In this document: positions 1 through 9,816 of the stretch, piece by piece
Layout of the letters: each line of letters starts with the position of its first letter
Numbering within the stretch: the first letter of the stretch is position 1
DNA from: Carpediemonas membranifera
Taxonomy: Eukaryota > Fornicata
NCBI GenBank assembly: GCA_019828565.1
Contig: JAHDYR010000064.1
Span: 496,001-560,000, forward strand
Reading direction: 5' to 3'
Length of the DNA: 64,000 nucleotides
The notes under the pieces: model-generated
What the model was told of the DNA's origin: nothing
The model's input: the letters and a program-made list of their open reading frames with translations, nothing else
The model's database searches: none
Made by a program: the position numbers and the translations under genes

Positions 1-756
1 GAGGCGCCTCTTCATCGCTGGGGTGAGCGCTGTTACTCCGCGCTCGAGGGTCATGAACCCAGGCCTGACCGGTGCCATCGGCACGAACGGAACGAGCTTC
101 GGCTCTGGCAGGGCCTGACTGAGCTCGAGGTTCACGGCACGAGTGAGTGTGACCAGCTTGGTCACTGCAGCACTCATGCGCGTGACGCACGACAGCACGC
201 CGACGAGGGCCTCGGCCACGGTACCAGTGCGACCCACCCGTTGCCCCTCGGGCAATGCATGCATTTGACGATGATGCATGCCATGATCGGCGGATATTGC
301 GGCTAACTCGGTGTCGAGCTCGCCTTGGGTGTCGAGAAAATCCTGTCGAACACCCGGCCGATCATGGAGGAGCGGACGCACCCGTTCTAACCCAGCACGA
401 AGACGGGTCAGGTACCCGGGTGACGCGCGCGAGAGCCAGACCCGGGTGGCTGTGGAGTACTCGCCCAACCAGGTGTCAAATGGCTTGCACAAGCCAATGT
501 AGCTATAAGCCGTGACGAAGTCCTGGACGAGTGGGGTTATGTCAGGGTCCCTCCACATCGCCAGGTCGCCAATCCACCTGCACCGATCCGCTGCCTTTGC
601 CTTGGACACCTTTTGCTGAGCAATGCTGACGATCTGCGCGAGGACTTCCTCGTCGAACAGGTTGACCGTCCTCGGTAGGGTCAACGCGTGCGCAGATGCA
701 GAGACGCACGCAAGCAGGCAAGTGAATGTGTACTTAGCCTGCGTGAAAGAACGCAT
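1..756 (-). CDS. Partial protein of unknown function with N-terminal signal-like segment
   Basis: An open frame of 252 codons runs from an ATG at 756 to the left edge without a stop, so the C-terminus is missing. Residues 1-24 read as a signal peptide: MRSFTQAKY, then the hydrophobic stretch TFTCLLACVSASAHA ending in a plausible AxA-type cleavage site. The rest is soluble-looking, alpha-helical, rich in Leu, Arg and Thr, with no motif I recognise. Codons favour G or C in the third position, as in the other genes here. A second in-frame ATG lies at 864, preceded by an in-frame TAG at 871-873; starting there would bury the signal-like stretch, so 756 is preferred. Secretion or an endomembrane location is inference from the N-terminus only. 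Confidence 0.5.
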   Translation of the reverse strand, partial: MRSFTQAKYTFTCLLACVSASAHALTLPRTVNLFDEEVLAQIVSIAQQKVSKAKAADRCRWIGDLAMWRDPDITPLVQDFVTAYSYIGLCKPFDTWLGEYSTATRVWLSRASPGYLTRLRAGLERVRPLLHDRPGVRQDFLDTQGELDTELAAISADHGMHHRQMHALPEGQRVGRTGTVAEALVGVLSCVTRMSAAVTKLVTLTRAVNLELSQALPEPKLVPFVPMAPVRPGFMTLERGVTALTPAMKRRL

Positions 757-1678
757 GCCGGGTTCAAGATTTCCTCGCCGCGGCGCGTTGTTATCGCCTC
801 CACCGTTAATCTCGCCAATGGCCTTGTTAACGGATGCCTTCACCGTGTATATCTTGGAAGGCATCGGAGTCTATTGAGCTGCCTGCATCGATCATTTCTT
901 TTCAGGGTTCATCAGCTGGCAGCATCCCTCAAAACACAAGAAACCAGCATCATACAACACAAAGCGTCTTTACTACTAGTTACAACCGTTTTCCACCACT
1001 AGTATCTCTCACAACAGACGAAGATGACGAAGACGACGACGACATGAGCTTCAGACGCCGGCAATGGACGACAGATGAGCGCGTAACAGACGAGCACAGA
1101 CGCGAAAGAAGTCAGCAGCGTTCGACACAGACGATGGACGACGCATCTTTTCGTGCAGACCGACGACTGAAAGCACGAAAGCCCGATGGTACAGACGAGG
1201 GCTGAAGTGGGTGAGTGGAGGTGTGTCTTCTCGTAGTGACCATAAAATGCACCCCTCTGAAAATGGCGGGCTCCTCGTCACGCTATCTGCCAGTCGCCGA
1301 GTCGCTGGGACATCCACCGGCTCAAATTCGACATCGCCGTTGCACTCGCTGAGGGTAACTGCCGGGTCTACAACGCCTCCACGGGGGCGACTGACCCCTC
1401 CTTCAAACCCTCCTCGACTTGAAGAGATTGCCGGGCGCGGTGTTCAGTGGCGAGATGCAGTGCGAGTGTGTGAGAGTTTGCAGGTGTGAGAAGTGAGTCA
1501 CGGACCCCGGTGCGTTGCTGATTGGCTCGACTTTGGCGAGGCTGATTCATCGAGACGAGAACAAGGCTCAGGGTGATGGTTATAAACAACAAAGCTCTGA
1601 ATATACTCGAGTAATAACGCTACATCTTCCTTCTGACATAGACTGCCAGACATTTAAGGGAATTTAAGATGGCATCGC
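757..1678. other. Intergenic stretch without a convincing gene
   Basis: No frame here combines an ATG, good length and the local third-position bias. Around 1020-1200 the plus strand has purine-rich, repetitive GACGA-type sequence that gives Asp/Glu/Arg-rich frames of low complexity. Between about 1240 and 1440 two overlapping plus frames look briefly protein-like (a segment reading WDIHRLKFDIAVALAEGNC in one frame), suggestive of a WD-repeat scrap broken by a frameshift, but it is too short to call. Confidence 0.4.
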
Positions 1679-3017
1679 TCACCCCCACAGACCCCGTGCC
1701 GCGCCCACGGCATCCTGGGGCGCCATGCCCGCGAGCCCCTCGAGGAACTGGACGACGGCCCCAAGCCCCAGAGTGCGGGCGCCCCGGGAACTGCCCAGAC
1801 TCACCGTGTCGTCGAACAGGGTGAGCTCGAGCCTTTCAGACCCAAGCGAGATCTCGAACCTGGACGCGATCGAACAAGGCCCGCCCGGGCGGATCTCGTG
1901 TGTGCTGCCTGTTGGTCGGAAGCCGAGGCCCACCAGAGACGCCAGCACAGCCTGCATGCTCACGGAATGCACCGCCAGCGTCTGCACGGCACCGGTGACG
2001 GTGTGGTCGGCGGGCTTGCCGCCCATGAAGTGGACCGACGTCGCGGATAGCCGGCCATCGATGACGTACCGGCCGCCCTCGAAAACAGCGAACAGCACCG
2101 CGTCGCTGTGGAGCCCGGGGGGGCAGTCCTTGGCGACGATAACGGGCACTTCGTCCTTGGAGAGGCCGATGGCGATGGGGGGCCGGTCGCGGTGGTAGTG
2201 CACGGTGACCCAGTTGCCGTCGACCGCACGCCAGTCAGTGGGGTCTGACAGCGCCTCGCTCTTCATCAGGCGGAAGAGGTAGCTGTGTATGGCCGCCCTA
2301 CTGGCGTCGTCGAGCTGGGCGAGGGTAACACCGTGCTCCAGGGCCACCTGACGCGGCGCGAAGTCGAAGCCGACGTCAGCCACCACCCTCGGCAATGAAC
2401 GCACCTCTCTGGCCGCCTGTACGGCCCGGGATGGCCTCAGGGGGTACCGTCCGGCAGCCTCCGCGACTGCATCGAGACTGTACGCGCCGGAGGAGGCGCG
2501 GATCTGCTCAAGCCCGTGTCCAATGATCCCTGCGCACTTATTGAGCGTGCTGTACTTCCTGGCGAGGCAGTGCTGGAAGGACATCGCCAGGGGGCCCAGG
2601 GCGTCGGGGTCGTCGGGTTGGTCTGGGTCTGGCACCGTCATGCCGAGCACGGGATCCTCAGTACTCGCCAGCGTGTTCATGATCTCCCGCAGAGCGTTGA
2701 GCTCGATGTTCATTGACTGAATTTGCGCGATCATCGTCTGCTGCGCGTGGTCCAGCGCCTCGATGCGTGCAGCGTCATTCTCACCGTCAGGACGTTGCTT
2801 GCTGATGTAGTTCATAATATATTGGTCGTTGTATACAGCCTTGAGCTGCTCAGCTGGCGTGAATTGGCTGCGTGAGGGCTGGAATGAGTGCATACCGCTT
2901 TGGCACAGGAATAGGGATCGTTGAGCGAGTATAATCCTCGATAAAGTGATGAAAAGTCTCTTTCTCGTTCACAGAGAGGTACACTGGGAGACCAAGTGCC
3001 TCTATGGCCGATTCCAT
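1679..3017 (-). CDS. Spliced protein of unknown function, 436 residues
   Basis: Two exons join in frame: 3017-2896 (40 codons plus 2 nt, starting MESAIEALGLP) and 2867-1679. The 28-nt intron between them starts GTATGC and ends CTCACGCAG; removing it turns PVPK-R into R-QFTPAEQLKAVY without a frame break. Residues about 60-100 look like a short coiled coil (repeated Ala, Gln, Leu, Ile heptads). The C-terminal half is a mixed alpha/beta region with YHRDRPPIAIGLSKDE and ends EGLAGM...ARGLWG. I do not recognise the family. An unspliced reading would start at 2893 within the intron with a poorer N-terminus. The start overlaps by 14 nt the start of a small plus-strand ORF at 3004. It stops just upstream of an unannotated region. 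Confidence 0.65.
2868..2895 (-). other. 28-nt spliceosomal intron
   Basis: On the minus strand it starts GTATGC and ends CCCTCACGCAG. It contains no in-frame solution on its own; excision joins two exons in the same frame and is not a multiple of three (28 nt). The TCAC immediately before GCAG is branch-point-like. Confidence 0.7.
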
Positions 3018-3174
3018 TGGTTCAATGCTCGTGCAGTTTATGAATGAGGCTGTGAACGGCAGGTGGGCCCGAGACAGCATGCTGGGAGACATCGCGGCGT
3101 CTCTCATCCGGGACAACTACATCATCTTCAACGTCTACCGGGGTCAGGTGGGAGCTGCTTCAGCGGCCATCTAA
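3004..3174 (+). CDS. Small ORF, 56 residues, unknown
   Basis: ATG at 3004, TAA at 3172-3174. The protein begins MADSIGSMLVQFMNEAVNG and ends NVYRGQVGAASAAI. Codons from GAC ATC GCG GCG onward show the strong C/G third-position preference of real genes here, and the first third is less biased, as in neighbouring genes. It is alpha-helical and mildly hydrophobic, without a clear membrane span. Its start codon overlaps the start of the divergent minus-strand gene by 14 nt, so one of the two starts may be misjudged, or the pair is divergently transcribed with almost no 5' leader. No family recognised. It could also be one exon of a longer gene. Confidence 0.35.
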   Translation: MADSIGSMLVQFMNEAVNGRWARDSMLGDIAASLIRDNYIIFNVYRGQVGAASAAI

Positions 3175-3493
3175 CCAGCGCAGAGAAAAGATGCGTCGTC
3201 TGTCGTCCATCTCATGTAAACAGCTGGCTCAGGCCGACAGCTCGACTGGCAGAAGCTCTAGGGGGCTGAACAGTCCCAGCTTGACGCTCCACTTGTCATA
3301 TTTATGTCAATTGCCACGCGCCCCGCTAATTTGGCCACTGGTCACTTCGGGCCGCGCGGAGCGTGGTGAGCTATTGTTTACGTGGGATCGTATGTAAATA
3401 GTTTATGTCATTTCGTCGAGGAGGTGACTCAGCCCTCGTCGACAGTAGGTTGTCGTTGTCCACCACCATCACATCAAGCGACATCACAAGCCC
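3175..3493. other. Intergenic, nothing recognised
   Basis: Short frames only. The segment lies between the 3' end of the small plus ORF and the stop codon of the importin gene (convergent ends). Confidence 0.4.
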
Positions 3494-4993
3494 CTACCAC
3501 CCGTCCGACGATAGGTCGCTGTCGGCCGGGAAGTACTCGTCCAGCAGCATGATCGCCTGCTCGTACACCCGCAGGTTAGAGCTGAACGTCAGCCGCCCAA
3601 GCACGTCCCGGACCCCTGCTGCCTCGGCCATCGCCGCCCAGTCGCCCGTCGGAGGTTGGTGGGCCAGTAGCGTGTCTAGCGTCTTCATAGCGAGCAGGCT
3701 AAGACGGTCTGACTCGACCGCCTGAGTCAGGATCTCCGTGACGGTGTCAATGACGGCCATGTCGTAAACAGCCATCTGCAGGGCGTCACTCGACCGGCCG
3801 TTGTTGATCAGATTCAATAGGATATAGCAGATCTCGTACTGAACGGCGTGGGATGCACGCGGGGCCCAGCTAATGATGAATTCAAACAGCGAATGCCCGA
3901 GCACGGCCATCACCTGGTCCGGCGGGCCCAGCATCAGGGAGGACACCGTCCAGCACACCTCACACGCCACAGTGTCGGCCGGCTTGGCAGCTAGGACGGT
4001 CTGGGCGAGGTCCAGCAGCCCGCCCCGCCCCAGCTCGGCGACAACGGCGGGGGGCCCGTCGGCGATGATTGTTCCAAACAGTCGGAAGCAGGCGGCGGTG
4101 AGCGCGGGCCGAGTAGCAGCTGCTGCGAGGAGGCGGGGCGCGAGGCCCTCGGCTCCGGTGAGGGCTCGGCCGTCCGTCTCGACGATCGTGGTCAACGCGC
4201 CCAAGACCTCAACCAGCATGCCCTCCACTGTGCGGGCCTCGCCAATCGCAGGATCCAGGGCACTGAGCTCGTCGACGAGACTAGCGGCTAGCCGGGCTGT
4301 CGGGACTGCAAGTGGGATGGCCGCGAGGGCCAACGGTGACTTGCAGAGACACGAGAGTGCCCACACACTACTCTTCCGGCCCCCAAGAGTGCCTCCCGGG
4401 CCGGTGGCGAGCTGGAGTGCCTTGCGGGCTACCCCCTGATCGACGATGGTGGCCCTCGCAGCCGAGTCCTCGAACGAGATGTTGGCGAGGGTACACAATG
4501 CATGCTCCACGATCCTAGAGTCTGGCCCGTGCAGCTGTGCGACGAGGGCTGGGACTGCAGGGATCACTGCGACGGCGTGGGCATGCGTCGAGGCCGCCAA
4601 GGACCCCAGGACGCACAGGGCGTTCAGGCGGGTCGGGGAATCGACCTGGCAGAGCGCTTCTGCGATGGAAGGTATCATGGCGTGCTTGACGACCCAGTTG
4701 AGCGGATTGGGCTTGCGGTTGTGCGCCCGGTCACATATGCGGCGGAGGCAGCGGATAGCCTTGAGCTTCAGCACGGCATCAATGCCACCAATGGGTTCCT
4801 TCAACTCTCTAACAGCGGTTTCGGTGACTTCAATGACTTCATCCTCATCGTCGAGGCTGATCTCGTTCTCAATGCTCATAGCGGCAAGAAAAGCATCATC
4901 GCGCTTCTTCTTTCGGAGCTGCTGCAAACTACCTCGTCTCTGTAGCCTGCACTCACGTTGACTGAACGCAGCACGCGTGTTTTCACGGTGCAT
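3494..4993 (-). CDS. KPNA: Importin subunit alpha (karyopherin alpha)
   Basis: The 499-residue protein is an adaptor that binds classical nuclear localisation signals and links cargo to importin-beta for entry through the nuclear pore. The N-terminus carries a basic importin-beta-binding segment (RRGSLQQLRKKKRDDAFL, about residues 20-37). An armadillo-repeat solenoid fills most of the rest, with repeat cores such as ALCVLGSLAA, HALCTLANIS, SSVWALSCLCKSP, VCWTVSSLMLGP and YEICYILLNLIN. The Trp-x-x-x-Asn ladder is only partly conserved. Length is close to the usual 520-540. The family is well supported; NLS-binding capacity of this divergent copy is inference. The gene ends TAG and shows no intron; the N-terminal reading is continuous through the basic segment. 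Confidence 0.85.
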   Translation of the reverse strand: MHRENTRAAFSQRECRLQRRGSLQQLRKKKRDDAFLAAMSIENEISLDDEDEVIEVTETAVRELKEPIGGIDAVLKLKAIRCLRRICDRAHNRKPNPLNWVVKHAMIPSIAEALCQVDSPTRLNALCVLGSLAASTHAHAVAVIPAVPALVAQLHGPDSRIVEHALCTLANISFEDSAARATIVDQGVARKALQLATGPGGTLGGRKSSVWALSCLCKSPLALAAIPLAVPTARLAASLVDELSALDPAIGEARTVEGMLVEVLGALTTIVETDGRALTGAEGLAPRLLAAAATRPALTAACFRLFGTIIADGPPAVVAELGRGGLLDLAQTVLAAKPADTVACEVCWTVSSLMLGPPDQVMAVLGHSLFEFIISWAPRASHAVQYEICYILLNLINNGRSSDALQMAVYDMAVIDTVTEILTQAVESDRLSLLAMKTLDTLLAHQPPTGDWAAMAEAAGVRDVLGRLTFSSNLRVYEQAIMLLDEYFPADSDLSSDGW

Positions 4994-5105
4994 GCTGTGT
5001 TTTCGTGTGATAGATTCGCAGATCGATTCGATTGCCCAGTGGATGTCGCCCCGAGTCCATTCAAAAGGGGCAGCTGCACTTTACTAGTCTAGTCCTTGAA
5101 TCACC

Positions 5106-6701
5106 CTAGTCAAAGTCGTCGGCCAGGTCATCAAACAGGTACGTCGTCGCCGATCTGTGTCGCATCGTCTCCTCCACGCGGGGCTGCTGATCCCAGAGCT
5201 GCTGCGTCGCCCGAGTAAGCTCGGCGATCTGCTTCTGCTGTGCTCGCGACGCCTTCCGCGCGCGCAGTGAGATGACGACGACGGTCAGCGCCATGCCAGC
5301 AAATATGAACAGGGCGACAACGACGCCGCCCAGTGCAGCCGCCAGCCCGACCCTCAGCCGGTAGTCCATGGTGCTGAATGCGTACTGTATGTACTCCCAG
5401 GCGGTGTCATAGTCGAGTGAGTCGTAGGACCATGTCGTGTTGAACGTATGGTCTGCACAGTCGACGCTCATCATCGACTTCGGGTTATACAGTGTCCCGG
5501 TCGAGTTGGTGCAGCACTCACAGGAGAAGGAGCCCGTGTCCTCATCGATAACCTTGCACAGCATCCCGCAGAACGACGGCATCACCAATAGAGACTGCAG
5601 CAACACGTCGGGATCCTCCTCGGCATGAGGCAGGACGAACTCGAGCGTCGACGCCGCCCCGTCCAGTGAGAAGGCCCCCGTGCAGGTCAGGCTGGCGTCA
5701 ACGGCGTCGTCCGGGACGAGGAAGTAAGCTATGGTGAAGTAGCCGGGGTAGAGGGGCGTTGTTGTCGCCGACTGGAGGGTGCAGGCAAACGACCCCGCCG
5801 ACCCTGTGCACCGCACCGCAGAGGGCATCGCCAGCGTGGAGTCTAGGGTGGCCTCGAGGTGAGTGACGGCGATGGACAGGTATCGCGTCGACTTCGTCAC
5901 AGTCGCTTTGTACAGGAAGTTGCTCGAGAGGCTGGCGTCATTCAGCGTGAAGAGACTAAGGTCGAGTGTGATGGAGACAGCGAGATCGACGTTACTGACG
6001 ACCGCGACCTGCGCTGACGATGATTTGAAGGCGACGTTGTCGTCCGGGGCAAACTCCGAGAACTGGTCCCAGAAACTCGAGCCAGCCACCCGCACGGGCG
6101 AGAAAGGGTCATCGCACGTCGCCGCAGCGCTGTAGGATGCCTCTGAGATGCCGACCTGGTTGACGGCCGTCCCGAACAGCTCGGTGGGCATAAACGCCAG
6201 CGCCCCGTCCGGGTTTTTCACTAAGTAGGCGCCATCCCATGGCACGTCTGACCCAATTACGACGTCTATGTCGAAGTCTACTGTATTCACGGCGTTCTTG
6301 AACGATGCAACAGACAGACTTGCCCCGGCAACCTCGTAAACCGTGTAGTGACTGGCATTATGGTGCAGCGTCGGCGTCGTGCAGTCAGCACAGGCCGCAT
6401 CAGCGCACGACACGGCATCGAGAGCGGCGTATGCGTTCCGCACGGTGGTTGCTTGCGAGACAGCCAGCGATGTGATTGCAAGGAGGTTCAGGGAAACTAT
6501 GTTGCCTGAGTTCAAAGTATATTGCTGCAGTCCCACCGAGAAGAAGTTATCAGTGTCGAATCGGAGCTGGGCCCCGAGGTTAGACGTGGTTGAATGGATG
6601 GTGAGTGTGTCGCCGGAGATACTGCAGTCCACAACACCTACGTCACAGAGGCTATCCAGCGCCATCATTAGCAGCAGTATACACAGGATTATGGCCCTCA
6701 T
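5106..6701 (-). CDS. Type I membrane protein with Cys-containing ectodomain, unknown
   Basis: The 531-residue protein starts MRAIILCILLLMMALDSLCD, a clear signal peptide. The ectodomain is beta-rich, with Ser/Thr/Val-rich stretches and several potential N-glycosylation sites (HHNAS, TNSTG, FNTTW). A Cys cluster at about residues 375-395 (CGMLCK, then SFSCECC) precedes one transmembrane helix at about 453-478 (GLAAALGGVVVALFIFAGMAL). A basic, Gln-rich cytoplasmic tail follows (RARKASRAQQKQ). The topology is clear. The layout loosely resembles surface receptors or fusogens, but I see no diagnostic motif of any family, so the role is unknown. A plus-strand reading of the same region is a shadow. 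Confidence 0.7.
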   Translation of the reverse strand: MRAIILCILLLMMALDSLCDVGVVDCSISGDTLTIHSTTSNLGAQLRFDTDNFFSVGLQQYTLNSGNIVSLNLLAITSLAVSQATTVRNAYAALDAVSCADAACADCTTPTLHHNASHYTVYEVAGASLSVASFKNAVNTVDFDIDVVIGSDVPWDGAYLVKNPDGALAFMPTELFGTAVNQVGISEASYSAAATCDDPFSPVRVAGSSFWDQFSEFAPDDNVAFKSSSAQVAVVSNVDLAVSITLDLSLFTLNDASLSSNFLYKATVTKSTRYLSIAVTHLEATLDSTLAMPSAVRCTGSAGSFACTLQSATTTPLYPGYFTIAYFLVPDDAVDASLTCTGAFSLDGAASTLEFVLPHAEEDPDVLLQSLLVMPSFCGMLCKVIDEDTGSFSCECCTNSTGTLYNPKSMMSVDCADHTFNTTWSYDSLDYDTAWEYIQYAFSTMDYRLRVGLAAALGGVVVALFIFAGMALTVVVISLRARKASRAQQKQIAELTRATQQLWDQQPRVEETMRHRSATTYLFDDLADDFD

Positions 6702-6814
6702 CGCAATAGGCTGGTGGAATTTTGCACATCATCTTCCACTATTGGGCAACGATCCGGCTGCACCTCAGCAAGCCGGATCGAGCGTAGTACTCATGCCCCG
6801 CGCTGCTGTTTATG

Positions 6815-7939
6815 CTAAGTGTACAATGTACGCGCTGCCCCGGATTTCTGCTCCCGCTGCATCACTGGCCGCTGCGAAAAACGGGGCTTCTTAGTCATGA
6901 GCACTGAGTGGCCCCGCCGCGCCATGTTTCGCCCCAGCCGGCACCAATCCCACTCCAGCACTGGGGGCATGGGGGGCGCCACCTGACCGCTGTTGTTGAC
7001 GAACGTCGTCGGGTCGGCGTAGTCATCGCCCAGGAGGTGTGTCGAGTCAACAATGGCCTTGGACTCGATGGTGTCGTCGTCGTCCATCAGCATATTGTGC
7101 AGCACGTCGTGCATCCTGCGGTGTACGTTGAACTGGTCCATGACGGCGACCGCCTCGTCCTCCCCCGTCTCAATGTCAATGGGGTCGACGATGCACACAG
7201 GTGTGTCGGCTGTCAGGCACTGGTAGGGGTGGTTGGATTCAAAGGGCGGCCCCAGCTTCGTGATGAGCGGTGTCGAGAGAAGGACGTTGAGGATGTCGTA
7301 TGCTCGCCGGTAGTCGATGCCGATGTTGCTGAATACCTCCTTGAACATCGATTTCCCCCGGATCATCAGCATCCGGACGATCTTGACCGTGCTCTCCTCC
7401 AGCCCCTCTCGCGTCGAGTACCGCCGCTTGTTCGCCGTCACGGGGTTGAGGTACCGGTTTCGCCTGAACACAACCGCATGCTCCTCGTCTGAGAGCGGGT
7501 TATTCGGCACAATGACGCGCTTCTTCTCCTCCTTCTCCTTCAGCCGCCGCCCAAGGTTAGCCTGGACCTCCAGTTGCTCCTCCTTGTCAATATCTTGTGA
7601 CGCCGCCAGAAGCATCGAAAGAGGGTCGGTCGCGGTCTTTGAGGTCTTATCAGCGGCCTCCTCGGGCCCCGAGGCCATCTGGGAGAGAAACTGGGCAAGC
7701 GCCTCCTGCTCAAAGCTGCTGGTGTACTCATCCTGGCTCGGATCATTGCTGTCTTTGCTCAACTCTCTTGCTTCATCTGGTTCTTTCCGCAGCACCTCTT
7801 CTTCTGGTGAGGGTGCCTTTGTCTTCTCCGCTTCGGCCGCTGCTGCTCGAGTGGCCATGACAGTGTCTGTGATTGTAGCCATAAGCGTCTCAATCGATGA
7901 ATATGTCTCGGGCTCATTCAGTTGCCGTCGAAATAGCAT
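6815..7939 (-). CDS. Protein with E2F/DP-like winged-helix signature
   Basis: The 374-residue protein has an acidic, low-complexity N-terminal third (Glu/Ala/Lys-rich, possible coiled coil near residues 130-150). At about 173-230 it has a segment resembling the E2F/DP DNA-binding winged helix: STVKIVRMLMIRGKSMFKEV, then DYRRAYDILNVLLSTPLITKLG. The RRxYDI-NVL run matches the E2F hallmark in which the two Arg contact DNA (established for E2F/DP). The C-terminal part is acidic (MDDDDT), then basic. There is no recognisable dimerisation or marked-box domain, so it could be a lineage-specific single-domain relative or a different winged-helix protein. In-frame ATGs at 7939 and 7882 both fit; 7939 is given. 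Confidence 0.5.
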   Translation of the reverse strand: MLFRRQLNEPETYSSIETLMATITDTVMATRAAAAEAEKTKAPSPEEEVLRKEPDEARELSKDSNDPSQDEYTSSFEQEALAQFLSQMASGPEEAADKTSKTATDPLSMLLAASQDIDKEEQLEVQANLGRRLKEKEEKKRVIVPNNPLSDEEHAVVFRRNRYLNPVTANKRRYSTREGLEESTVKIVRMLMIRGKSMFKEVFSNIGIDYRRAYDILNVLLSTPLITKLGPPFESNHPYQCLTADTPVCIVDPIDIETGEDEAVAVMDQFNVHRRMHDVLHNMLMDDDDTIESKAIVDSTHLLGDDYADPTTFVNNSGQVAPPMPPVLEWDWCRLGRNMARRGHSVLMTKKPRFSQRPVMQREQKSGAARTLYT

Positions 7940-8194
7940 TCCCAGACACCAGGCGTGTCCGAGGTGCAGTTTATGGCTATAGTTTTTGCGGTAAGCAAAG
8001 TTAAGTTATGTTAAGAGAATGCTAAGTTGAACAAGCACGCGCTGCAGCGCGCGTGATATGCTGCGCACGATTGATAGAGTATGATGAACCACACTGCGAT
8101 CCTGATGCTGCTTGGATCACTGTGTGTTTTGGACTCAAGTATTCTTATCCTGCGTGGCACAGTTTTCCCTCGCCTTCCACTCAACTAAACTCAA

Positions 8195-9636
8195 CTAACT
8201 AACTAAACTCACCATCTCTACACCCGTCGCTGTGGGTCGGGGGCCGTACGGCGAGATGACCCCGGCCCCCCCATCTCTGGTGTACGTTGCGGCGAACGCG
8301 AGGCCGGGGATCATTGAGAGAGCAGCGTCACGGCAGTCGGCACAGGCAGCGACGATGTGGTACACAGTAGCGCCCTTGGGGCAGACGTTGGTGCGGTTAT
8401 CGAGCTGCAGGCACCAGACAAGGCCCGCAGGCGTCATCATGGCGTGTACGAGCTTGGCAGCCCCATCAGGGGACTCTGCCATGACGAACCCGATCCCGTG
8501 GTACGTCTCGTCGTGCCGTGCTGAGTCGGCCGAAGTCGTGTCGGCGATTACGGCGTCCGCAGTGACATGGAAGGAGACGTCGCCCGTGGAGACCCGGTAG
8601 GCATCCCCGTTGGGGTCGAGCTTGCCCTTAAGGACGTACACCCCCCCGCTGATGGCGGCCACCCGACACAGCGCCTGGATCAGCTCGCCCGACCCGTACA
8701 GCGGCACGACGAAGGGGGAAGTCACCCCGCGGCCCCCCTTGGCCAGTGTGTATCGCCCCATGGCCGTGGCGTACCGGGTGAGGGACGCCATGCCCTCGTC
8801 CAGCGGTATCGCGGCGGGCATGGCGTCTGTGAGCAGCATCCCGTGGACGATGACGGCGTGGGCCAGCTTTGTGTCGAGCGCGTAGTGGTCGAAGAGGTCC
8901 TGCATCGTCTCCAGTGCGCCGGATCCGATCAGATCAGCCAGCGGGGATTTGATCGTGTCGAGCTCCCCCGCCATGGCTGTCTCCGGCCTTGGCGCCACGC
9001 CGAAGAGCTCAGGCGCGGTAAGGCGGATGTGTGTTGAGAAGTCAGACTGGAACTGCTGCAGCCGCTTGATCGCCTGAAGCCGCTGAAGCATCGGAACGCT
9101 ACCGGTCCCGAGCGCCGCGGACAGCTGGTTAAACCGCGTGGTCAGGTCCCCGATGCCCTTTACGCCGAGGGGGAGGGCCACGGGGTTGTGCCCGGTGGTC
9201 CAGACGGTCTGGGCGTCGGGGAGTGTGAACTCTACGTACCGGTCCAGCGCGCAGCTCACGATGTGCTCTAAGAAGCGGCCACGCGCGTAGTACACTCGCG
9301 GAGATAGATCCAAGCAGTATCTTCTGGCCTTGGGTGGGTTGATGTGCTCATTGTAAGCCTCTTGGTCGTGTACAGTGATGGAGAAGTCACGGATCGCTGG
9401 GTGGGGCGTGGTCCCATGTTCGGCAAAGGATACGAGTGTTTCTAGGTCTATATTCGCGTCTTGGCCACCGTAATACTCGTTCTGGTCGATATGAAGGATT
9501 TTCTTGCCTGAAAGAGCTAATGAGCTGTGTGAGAGCGGGATACGCGGACAAACGCTGCTACAATGGATTGCGTGAGATTAGTTCCTACCAATATAGCATC
9601 GAAATGTTCTGGCTCCTTCTTGGATTCTTCAGTCAT
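8195..9636 (-). CDS. Rab escort protein / Rab GDI family protein
   Basis: Exons 9636-9554 and 9524-8195 give 470 residues. The protein presents newly made Rab GTPases to geranylgeranyl transferase (REP) or extracts them from membranes (GDI). After splicing the N-terminus reads AILVGTNLTQSIVAASLALS then GKKILHIDQNEYYGG, the conserved nucleotide-fold-like start of the family. Further matches are RYCLDLSPRVYYARGRFLE, RYVEF, ATAMGRYTLAKGG then FVVPLYGSGELIQALCRVAA and GGVYVLKGK. The longer insert between residues 110 and 200 and the MTEESKK leader look more REP-like than GDI-like, but I cannot separate the two firmly. Without the 29-nt intron the first 40 residues are out of frame. A short AACT-rich run follows the TAG stop. 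Confidence 0.8.
9525..9553 (-). other. 29-nt spliceosomal intron
   Basis: Minus strand: starts GTTTGT, ends CTCTCACACAG. Excision restores the conserved SIVAASLALSGKK segment of the Rab escort family across the junction, which is strong independent support. Confidence 0.85.
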
Positions 9637-9816
9637 ATGATACGGGCATCGATGACCAAAGCCATTTACAAGTACACATACCTCTCAATGTACCGGTCCA
9701 CACCGGTCCAAGTCTGTCCAACGCCAGCCAGCCTATAGGCCGGGGGCAGAGCTGCCACTAACGCTGGCGAAACGACGATAAACTTCGTAGTCGGCAATGT
9801 ATGCTATTTACACCCC

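Noticed and set aside
4940-4975. A possible 17-nt intron near the start of importin-alpha
   Set aside because: The unspliced frame already gives a good importin-beta-binding segment, and the candidate lacks the 5' and 3' motifs of the other introns.
5106-6701. HAP2/GCS1 gamete fusogen as identity of the type I membrane protein
   Set aside because: Topology fits, but the conserved Cys pattern and fusion-loop region cannot be aligned by eye.
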